A stretch of 11,703 bases of DNA from contig SLMF01000542.1 in the NCBI GenBank assembly GCA_007133715.1, forward strand, positions 1 through 11,703, in the 5' to 3' direction. A model generated the notes under the pieces. The model was not told where the DNA came from and did not search any database. It worked only from the letters and a program-made list of their open reading frames with translations. This DNA comes from Planctomycetaceae bacterium (lineage in GTDB: Bacteria > Planctomycetota > Planctomycetia > Pirellulales > Pirellulaceae). A program made the translations under genes and the position numbers. This document shows positions 6,819-11,703 of the stretch, in pieces; the first letter of the stretch is position 1; each line of letters starts with the position of its first letter.

Positions 6819-7877
6819 TCAAACCGCAGGCGAGCGATCCGCGGCCAAAGCCAGTTGCTTGAAACGCAGCAATGCTTCGGGCGGCGTATCATAGGACACG
6901 CACCCGCAACCCCACACAAATCGGGCCATGCCCGTCGCCTTCTCCGCCAGTTTCTCGATCATCGCCTCCAACGACGGCCATTGCCCCCGCTCGATCATCT
7001 TGGGATCCACACAACCGCGGATGATCATCGGATGGTCGCCCAATTTCTGTCGCATGAAGGCGAAATCGGTCATGTAGTCGGCCGCGATCAGCCCCGCCCC
7101 GGCACGCAAAAAATAATCGATCAAGCGGGCCGTGTCCCCGCCCAGAATCACCGCGGGAGGGGGGGTCGCATCGCCTTCACGCACCGCATGGATCACGCGT
7201 TGGTTGTACGGGATCACAAACCGCTCGAAAATTGACGGGTCGATCAACGGCAGCGTCGCCCAGGACTCGAACAAATTGATCCCCGCCCCGCACTGCGATA
7301 ACCGGCAGGCCTGCTGCACAGCCAACTCCGTCGTCCGCTCCAACAGGGCATGCACGGATTCCGGCGCTTCGTACATGTCGGCAATCAGGGCCTCGAAGCC
7401 CCGCAATTCGACCGCTTGCGAAAAGGGCCCCCCCATGCACGCATAGACCCAGACCTCGTCACCAATCCGCTCGACCACCCGCTCCACCGCCTCCGTGATC
7501 ACACCCAACCGATTCCCCGGACCCGGCTGGGGAATCTCCAATTCCGAAGGCTTCCACGCTCCCTCGGCCAGCGGATGATTGGTAACGCCCGGAATGCTCT
7601 TGCCCGCTCCGTCGGACACGATACAACCGAACGCCTCGGCTTCGATGTTGTATATGTCGATCCCCACCGAGACGATCTCGTGACCATAAGTCTGATAAGC
7701 CGTGCAGGCGGCCTGAGCCATCAGGGCCGCACTGCGACTGACCTCGCCCGGACTCTTGTCCAGCAACCGTGCCCCGTGCTCGTACACCGAGGGCACCCAC
7801 GGCCAGCGATCCAGAATCACGCCTTCCCGGACCGCATTCATCCGTTCGATCGGTTTGATAAACGACGTCTCGCGCAT
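6819..7877 (-). CDS. URO-D/MtaA-superfamily protein, substrate unknown
   Basis: A 352-residue TIM-barrel protein of the uroporphyrinogen decarboxylase superfamily, closer in layout to the corrinoid methyltransferase branch (MtaA/CmuA) than to HemE. Visible family features: N-terminal NIEAEAFG (about 77-84), ACMGGPFSQAVELRG (146-160), ILGGDTARLI (244-253), AADYMTDF (265-272), MIIRGCVDPKMIERG (284-298) and WGCGCVSYDTPPEAL (322-336). MtaA-type enzymes usually bind zinc with a His-x-Cys in the segment corresponding to ILGGDT; here His and Cys are absent and only the C-terminal Cys cluster (GCGC) remains. Methyl transfer is therefore doubtful and the reaction is unknown. ATG at 7877 is chosen for its GGGAG at 5 nt; a GTG at 7898 is in frame but less likely. 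The symporter 37 nt upstream probably supplies its substrate or a related compound (inference). Confidence 0.85.
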   Translation of the reverse strand: MRETSFIKPIERMNAVREGVILDRWPWVPSVYEHGARLLDKSPGEVSRSAALMAQAACTAYQTYGHEIVSVGIDIYNIEAEAFGCIVSDGAGKSIPGVTNHPLAEGAWKPSELEIPQPGPGNRLGVITEAVERVVERIGDEVWVYACMGGPFSQAVELRGFEALIADMYEAPESVHALLERTTELAVQQACRLSQCGAGINLFESWATLPLIDPSIFERFVIPYNQRVIHAVREGDATPPPAVILGGDTARLIDYFLRAGAGLIAADYMTDFAFMRQKLGDHPMIIRGCVDPKMIERGQWPSLEAMIEKLAEKATGMARFVWGCGCVSYDTPPEALLRFKQLALAADRSPAV

Positions 7878-7914
7878 AATCGCTCCCGTTGCTCGCACCT
7901 TCCACGTCCCCTGG

Positions 7915-9594
7915 TTACCAACGCAACAGCGCCAGCATCACCAGCACGCAGGCCACACATAAGCCCAGATACACCATGAAGCCGACCCAACTCTCTCGCG
8001 AGGGTTTGACAATGAACAAACCACCCCACGTACACCACCGCTCGGCCTCGGGAACCGTTTCGTCCAACGTTTGCACCAGACGATCCTCCTGACCGATCGG
8101 CGTGTAGATCTTGATAAAGAACCGCTCGACCACTTCCGGATCCGGAGCGCGGGTCAACAGCGACCCCACGATCCCGCCGAATATGCCCGCCGCTAAGGGA
8201 GCTCCGATCGCGACCGCGTCCGGAACATCCATCCCGCCATACCGGGTGATCAAGTACACGGCCGCAGCCAATACCGTGGCCCCGTACATGCCCCCCTGAT
8301 TCATCCGCCGCCACAACAAACCCATCGCCGTCGAGATGCCGACCAAAGCCAAAATCGTGAAGTAGGCCATGATCGCGTCCACCACACTCCGCAACACGAT
8401 CGCCATGACCAGCGAGATCAAAACGTACAACACGCCGGTCAGCTTGGTCACCCTCAGTGCACTGCGGTCGCTGGCCGACGGATTGATGTAACGCCGGTAC
8501 AGGTTCTCGCTGAACAAACCCGCCACCGTCACCTGAAACGCATTGCCCGAAGACATGGAAGCCGCCATGATGCAGGCCAGCATCAGCCCCTGGAGCACCG
8601 GGGGCAGCAAGGCCCGGATCGAATCGCCAAACGCGGCGTCCGCCACCCGCGCGTCCACCGCCACCCCCTGCTGAATCAGATGTGCCAGCCAAGCCAAGCC
8701 GAGGATCGCCCAGCCGATCGTGCAGATCCGCTTCAGCATATTCCCGCCCGCAAAGCCCATGCGGCCTTCCCATTCCGATTTGCCCGCCCCGCAAACCGTA
8801 ATCAAATGAGGCAGCGCCATCGCACTTAAGGGCGCCTGAATGCACAGCAGCAGCACCACCCAAATATCGAAACGATTCGGATCGAACATCGACAGCAGAT
8901 CGTTTCCCTGAGTCGCGGAAGCCGCAGCCAACGTGGCCTGCAGGCCTCGCAAACCGCCCACGCTGGGCATGTTCAACGCCGCCGGCACCGCCAGAAACGA
9001 CAGCACGATCATCATCAAACCCTGGATGAAATCGGTTCGAATCGCCGCGACGATGCCGCCCCAGTAGCAATAGACCATGAACGTCAGCGTCGACACGCAC
9101 AGGATGCCCAGGAACCACGCCTCGGCATTCGGCACCGTTGATTTGCCCATCATGCCCTGCACCGTGCTGGTCGTCGCCAACAGCACGCTGGCCAGACAGA
9201 TCACCATTCCGGTGCTGGCCACCAGGATATACAATGCGCTGGCCCCCCGACCGAATCGCTCCTCGAAATAGTCCGCCAGCGTCAGGCAGCGCATCCGCCG
9301 GACCAGCGGAGCGATCAACCAGTAGAACGGCGTGCCGAACATCCACAGCCAGGAGACCCAGACACCCGAGGCGCCGGTCTGCACACTGCCGCTGATCACC
9401 CCTGCGGCATCGCCCGGGTTGGTGCCGGCTCCGAACGCGTGCATGACCATCATAGGGGTTCCGAAACTGCGGTCCCCCATCAAGTAGCCGCTCTGGCTGC
9501 TGGCCCGGCGACGACTCCACCAGCCCAAAGCCAACATCGTGACCATGTAGAGTATCAAGACGGCCCAGATTGTGTATTCGAGTCCCAAAAACAT
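7915..9594 (-). CDS. Sodium:solute symporter (SSS family)
   Basis: Inner-membrane secondary transporter of 559 residues, expected to move an organic solute inward with Na+. The length and spread of hydrophobic segments fit the 13-14 helix SSS fold. Recognisable parts are the first helix (about 5-25) followed by YLMGDRSFG (37-45), FGTPFYWLIAPLVRR (86-100), LADYFEERFGR (106-116), and the strongly conserved MAASMSSGNAFQVTVAGLFS (343-362) with paired serines that in this family help form the Na2 site, followed by ENLYRRYINP. A hydrophilic stretch (about 483-530) precedes a final helix. The substrate cannot be told from sequence. It heads a likely operon with the URO-D-like gene and the glycosylase. 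ATG at 9594 has only a weak GGA upstream. The longer frame at 7838-9679 on the same strand is a shadow. Confidence 0.93.
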   Translation of the reverse strand: MFLGLEYTIWAVLILYMVTMLALGWWSRRRASSQSGYLMGDRSFGTPMMVMHAFGAGTNPGDAAGVISGSVQTGASGVWVSWLWMFGTPFYWLIAPLVRRMRCLTLADYFEERFGRGASALYILVASTGMVICLASVLLATTSTVQGMMGKSTVPNAEAWFLGILCVSTLTFMVYCYWGGIVAAIRTDFIQGLMMIVLSFLAVPAALNMPSVGGLRGLQATLAAASATQGNDLLSMFDPNRFDIWVVLLLCIQAPLSAMALPHLITVCGAGKSEWEGRMGFAGGNMLKRICTIGWAILGLAWLAHLIQQGVAVDARVADAAFGDSIRALLPPVLQGLMLACIMAASMSSGNAFQVTVAGLFSENLYRRYINPSASDRSALRVTKLTGVLYVLISLVMAIVLRSVVDAIMAYFTILALVGISTAMGLLWRRMNQGGMYGATVLAAAVYLITRYGGMDVPDAVAIGAPLAAGIFGGIVGSLLTRAPDPEVVERFFIKIYTPIGQEDRLVQTLDETVPEAERWCTWGGLFIVKPSRESWVGFMVYLGLCVACVLVMLALLRW

Positions 9595-9610
9595 GTGATT
9601 CCAATCTTGC

Positions 9611-9663
9611 GGTCAGTTTCAGAAGCGGCCCGTAGGGTTTGAGAATAGAGCCTGAAACCGACG
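9611..9663. other. Imperfect inverted repeat at the symporter promoter
   Basis: GGTCAGTTTCAG (9611-9622) and CTGAAACCGACG (9652-9663) are inverted copies matching at 10 of 12 positions, with a perfect 7-bp core GTTTCAG/CTGAAAC and a 29-nt spacer. One arm lies between the -35 and -10 boxes and the other in the predicted leader, an arrangement compatible with a looping operator or a leader structure. No regulator gene is adjacent. Confidence 0.3.
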
Positions 9664-9670
9664 ATTGCAA
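9642..9670 (-). promoter_or_regulatory. Candidate sigma-70 promoter of the symporter operon
   Basis: On the minus strand TTGCAA (9670-9665) and TATTCT (9647-9642) are separated by 17 bp, each matching consensus at 4 of 6 bases. The predicted leader is about 40 nt. This is one of the better-spaced -35/-10 pairs in the window. Confidence 0.45.
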
Positions 9671-9705
9671 TCCCTGCAACCGTTTGCTGGCTTGCCCGAG
9701 ATGAC

Positions 9706-9733
9706 TTGTCTAAGGGACGGTCATCCCAATAAT
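9706..9733 (+). promoter_or_regulatory. Candidate promoter for the DCC-family gene
   Basis: TTGTCT (9706-9711, 4 of 6) and AATAAT (9728-9733, 5 of 6) are spaced by 16 bp, 109 nt before the ATG at 9842. The 247-bp gap 9595-9841 thus seems to hold back-to-back promoters for the symporter operon and this gene; I see no other gene in it. Confidence 0.3.
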
Positions 9734-9841
9734 CCTTGCGGTCGAGTTTTGCGTGGCGCGGCCGTCGGTGGGCCGAGCCATTCGAATACGAGGGACTTCG
9801 GACGGACGCAGCTGTACCGCCAACGAGGGGCAAGGCATGTG

Positions 9842-10321
9842 ATGGGCAACGCGTGCGACAAACACCGCGACGTGGCGGCAAGGGATGCGGATCGAAACGC
9901 GGCCGCTGACTCCGACCGGGGGTTGCCAACTCCCGCAGATCGCCCTGGGGCTGCGGTGGTGATCTACGACGGACATTGCGGCTTCTGCTGCCAGCAGGTC
10001 GCTCGGCTGGCGCGCTGGGATCGCCGCCAGCGACTGGCCTTTCTCTCGCACCACGATCCCGAGTGTGCCCGGCGTTTTCCCGAATTGCCTGCCGAGGAAC
10101 TGGCCGCCCAGCTGTTGGTCATTTCGCCCGCGGGAACCGCCCACGGCGGGGCCGCCGCAGTCCGCTATCTGGCCCGACGCCTCCCGCGACTCTGGCCCAC
10201 CCTCCCCCTGCTGTACCTGCCCTTCAGCTTGCCCGCCTGGCAATGGCTGTACCGTCAGTTCGCCCAGCGGCGAAATCGCGGAACTCACTCCCCCGGCTGC
10301 TCGAACGGCTGTCCCCGATGA
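9842..10321 (+). CDS. DCC-family (DUF393) thiol-disulfide oxidoreductase-like protein
   Basis: A 159-residue soluble protein with the family signature VVIYDGHCGFC (39-49), where Cys46 and Cys49 form a CxxC-like redox pair after the Asp. The following VARLARWDRRQRLAFLSHHD (53-72) and the C-terminal LPLLYLPFSLPAWQWLYRQFA segment (split at about 121-141) fit the family pattern. Members are assumed to do thiol-disulfide exchange, but no specific substrate is established that I know of. The first ~35 residues are polar, Asp/Arg-rich and not part of the domain. ATG 9842 was chosen for its AAGG at 6 nt; longer in-frame starts back to 9665 overlap the promoter region and give unlikely sequence. It converges with the zincin gene 37 bp downstream. 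Confidence 0.85.
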   Translation: MGNACDKHRDVAARDADRNAAADSDRGLPTPADRPGAAVVIYDGHCGFCCQQVARLARWDRRQRLAFLSHHDPECARRFPELPAEELAAQLLVISPAGTAHGGAAAVRYLARRLPRLWPTLPLLYLPFSLPAWQWLYRQFAQRRNRGTHSPGCSNGCPR

Positions 10322-10361
10322 ACCGCTGTCCGTGCTGAACCTGGCGTCGTCACGCGGTTCA
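10319..10361. terminator. Possible bidirectional terminator hairpin bracketing two stop codons
   Basis: TGAACCGC (10319-10326) and GCGGTTCA (10354-10361) form a perfect 8-bp inverted repeat with a 27-nt loop. The outer TGA of each arm is the stop codon of one of the two convergent genes, DCC-family and zincin. There is no clear T-run on either side, so factor-independent termination is only possible. Confidence 0.35.
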
Positions 10362-10751
10362 ATAACCCAACTGCGCCAATTCTTGTTCGTCCAAGCCGTG
10401 ATGATGCCCCAATTCGTGCAGCAGGGTGATCTGGATCTGCCGGCGGAGTTCCCCCGTATCGATGCGCCCCCGACCGTCTCGGGACATCGCCAAAATGCCC
10501 TCGCGGTACAGATAAATCGCCTCGGAGAGCACGCCCGAAATCGTCGCCGGTCGCTCGGTCAGCGGAACCCCGGAATACAAACCGCACAGGCTGCGACGGT
10601 GTCGCAACCCCAGTTCGCGGAGCAGGCGGGGCTCCGGATGGTCCTCGACATACAACGTCACCTCGTCCAGCAAGTCATGCACAGCCTGAGGCGCCTCGGC
10701 CACCACGGCCTCCAGCTGCTGATCGAAAAAATCTCGCAATCCCGCTTTCAT
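10359..10751 (-). CDS. Small zincin-type metallopeptidase-like protein (PF06262-like)
   Basis: A 130-residue protein whose C-terminus carries the zinc-metallopeptidase motif HELGHHHGLDEQE (112-124): two His and Glu of HExxH plus a downstream acidic residue, with GLDEQEL matching the small Zincin_1 family. The preceding helices (ISGVLSEAIYLYREGI, 71-86, and LRRQIQITLL, 102-111) fit as well. No signal peptide or membrane helix is seen, so it should be cytosolic. Peptidase activity is predicted from the motif, and no substrate is known for this family that I can name. ATG at 10751 has GGGAG at 6 nt. The start codon lies in one arm of a perfect 11-bp inverted repeat, which suggests translational control. 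It is monocistronic here: the upstream neighbour is divergent and the downstream neighbour convergent. Confidence 0.88.
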   Translation of the reverse strand: MKAGLRDFFDQQLEAVVAEAPQAVHDLLDEVTLYVEDHPEPRLLRELGLRHRRSLCGLYSGVPLTERPATISGVLSEAIYLYREGILAMSRDGRGRIDTGELRRQIQITLLHELGHHHGLDEQELAQLGY

Positions 10752-10792
10752 CGCTTACTCCCAGCCGCTCCGATTCCGGGGAAGCGATGAAA
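10746..10792 (-). promoter_or_regulatory. Leader hairpin enclosing the zincin ribosome-binding site and start codon
   Basis: TTTCATCGCTT (10746-10756) and AAGCGATGAAA (10782-10792) are perfect 11-bp inverted copies with a 25-nt loop. In the minus-strand transcript the downstream arm contains the ATG, and the GGGAG (10762-10758) sits in the loop beside it, where its GGG could also pair with CCC at 10781-10779. The structure would hide the initiation region until opened. A GATAAT (10838-10833) could be the -10 box of this transcript, but no -35 was found. Confidence 0.5.
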
Positions 10793-10797
10793 ACACC

Positions 10798-10826
10798 TTG
10801 TTCCCCCCGCGTCGGCACCGTAAACT
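10798..10826 (+). promoter_or_regulatory. Weak candidate promoter for the CPBP protease
   Basis: TTGTTC (10798-10803, 3 of 6) and TAAACT (10821-10826, 4 of 6) are spaced by 17 bp, 126 nt before the ATG at 10952. The 200-bp gap between the zincin and this gene otherwise holds the hairpin at 10746-10792 and no gene. Confidence 0.25.
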
Positions 10827-10951
10827 TTGCCCATTATCCTCAAATACATCCCCTCAGCCCGCAGTCGCCTGTCCTCGAATCCTACAACCTCTGAGCTGGC
10901 GGTCTTTTTGGGGACAGTACTCGAAACCTGGAATGGCTGCGATATCGCCCG

Positions 10952-11703
10952 ATGCCCAACCGCCGAAATTCTGAACTACCCCCGTATGACTACTGGCACG
11001 AAGCCAGGCGACCCCTGGCCTGCCTGGTGTTCGTAACGCCTTTCTTGGTATTCTACGAAGTCGGCGTGCTGCTGTTGGGGCCTCAAGCCGTGCGCAACGC
11101 CGCCGACGTTTGGCTCCGAGCCCTACTGGATCTATTGGGTTTCGGCCCGTACTTCCTGCTGCCCGTGCTCACTTGCGCAGTTCTTTTGGGGTGGAATTAC
11201 ACAGCCCAGCAGCCGTGGCGTGTCCGCAGCAGTGTACTCTACGGTATGTTCTTGGAATCCCTCCTGTTCGGTTTCCTCCTGTTGCTGATCGCCGGCTGGC
11301 AGTATTCCTTGCTCCGCTCGCTGCTGCCGTTAAGTGCGGGGGAGACGGGGCCTGCGGCCAGCTTGGTTGCGGTCATGGTCGGCTATGTCGGTGCCGGAAT
11401 CTACGAGGAACTCCTGTTTCGCCTGCTGCTACTGCCCGCGGTGATCGGCTGCTACCGTCTGATCGGCATGTCCCCCCGTCTGAGTTTGGTGGCAGCCATT
11501 ATCACGACCAGCCTGCTGTTTTCTGCAGCCCACTACCAATTCGAGCTCGTTCTCATGGGGAATTCCTTTCACGCGGCATGGGGAGAGCCATTTGATTGGG
11601 CCAGCTTCGTGTTTCGCTTTCTGGCGGGACTGATGTTCTCGCTGCTGTTCTTGTACCGAGGTTTCGGGATCGCCGTCGGCTCGCACGCCTTGTACGATCT
11701 GTT
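10952..11703 (+). CDS. CPBP-family intramembrane metalloprotease (right end cut)
   Basis: A polytopic inner-membrane glutamic/metal protease of the CPBP (CAAX-processing/Abi) family; 250 residues are visible before the window end. Hydrophobic segments lie at about 22-42, 65-80, 98-118, 136-151, 155-172, 178-195 and 219-240. Family motifs are EELLFR (152-157, the EExxxR), FSAAH (190-194, the FxxxH) and the start of the third motif, HALYDL (245-250), so the active site is intact as far as seen. An in-frame stop at 10892 bounds the N-terminus. ATG 10952 is the first ATG after it and gives a short polar head followed by YWHEARRPLACLVF, but no ribosome-binding site is clear. Substrate unknown; bacterial members process peptides or membrane-anchored proteins. 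Confidence 0.92.
   Translation, partial: MPNRRNSELPPYDYWHEARRPLACLVFVTPFLVFYEVGVLLLGPQAVRNAADVWLRALLDLLGFGPYFLLPVLTCAVLLGWNYTAQQPWRVRSSVLYGMFLESLLFGFLLLLIAGWQYSLLRSLLPLSAGETGPAASLVAVMVGYVGAGIYEELLFRLLLLPAVIGCYRLIGMSPRLSLVAAIITTSLLFSAAHYQFELVLMGNSFHAAWGEPFDWASFVFRFLAGLMFSLLFLYRGFGIAVGSHALYDL

Noticed and set aside
6221..6862. A 213-residue plus-strand frame opposite the uracil-DNA glycosylase
   Set aside because: It reads through the complementary strand of the glycosylase and its palindromic repeats; Ala/Arg/Ser-rich, no domain, and the glycosylase motifs are on the other strand.
7838..9679. A 613-residue open frame on the minus strand
   Set aside because: It overlaps the symporter in another frame. 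Its translation is Gly/Arg/Asp-rich without hydrophobic or domain pattern, as expected of a shadow of a GC-rich gene.
10065..10790. A 241-residue plus-strand frame across the DCC/zincin junction
   Set aside because: It overlaps the 3' part of the DCC gene out of frame and then the antisense of the zincin, whose HExxH motif is clear. No support for a protein here.

Overview
The window looks like chromosomal DNA from a GC-rich planctomycete, probably of the Pirellula/Rhodopirellula kind. This is inferred from gene families and not from a marker gene. Pointers are two Ser/Thr kinases sharing a planctomycete-style N-terminal extension, a small helical protein of a type I associate with planctomycetes, a short RQDAAST-encoding palindromic repeat, and a polytopic CPBP protease. 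No rRNA, tRNA, CRISPR array, insertion sequence or phage gene is visible.

Layout. (1) 1-1220, minus strand: a small polytopic membrane protein (1220-753), then the N-terminal part of a PknB-type kinase that runs off the left edge (650-1). (2) 1306-5037, plus strand: recG, diverging from the membrane protein across 85 bp, then a second kinase with a C-terminal receiver-like domain that lacks the phosphoacceptor. (3) 5307-5753, plus: a 148-residue protein with an N-terminal helical, possibly DNA-binding module, a Pro/Ala linker and a C-terminal helix. (4) 9594-5845, minus: a likely three-gene operon, in transcription order a sodium:solute symporter, a URO-D/MtaA-superfamily enzyme (37-nt gap) and a family-4 uracil-DNA glycosylase (59-nt gap). 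A good promoter candidate lies upstream of the symporter. The glycosylase linker carries two in-frame copies of the palindromic repeat. (5) 9842-10321, plus: a DCC-family (DUF393) thiol-disulfide protein, convergent with a small zincin-type metalloprotein (10751-10359, minus). The zincin start codon lies inside a perfect 11-bp inverted repeat. (6) 10952 to the right edge, plus: a CPBP-family intramembrane protease, cut by the window end.

Functional themes are signalling by Hanks-type kinases, DNA maintenance (RecG, family-4 UDG), and uptake coupled to a URO-D-like enzyme of unknown substrate. I found no clear multi-gene defence or novel enzymatic system. The best leads are the coding palindromic repeat, the pseudo-receiver kinase, the URO-D-like enzyme lacking the usual His-x-Cys metal site, and the hairpin over the zincin start codon. 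All gaps between genes are under 300 bp; the largest are 5038-5306 and 9595-9841.
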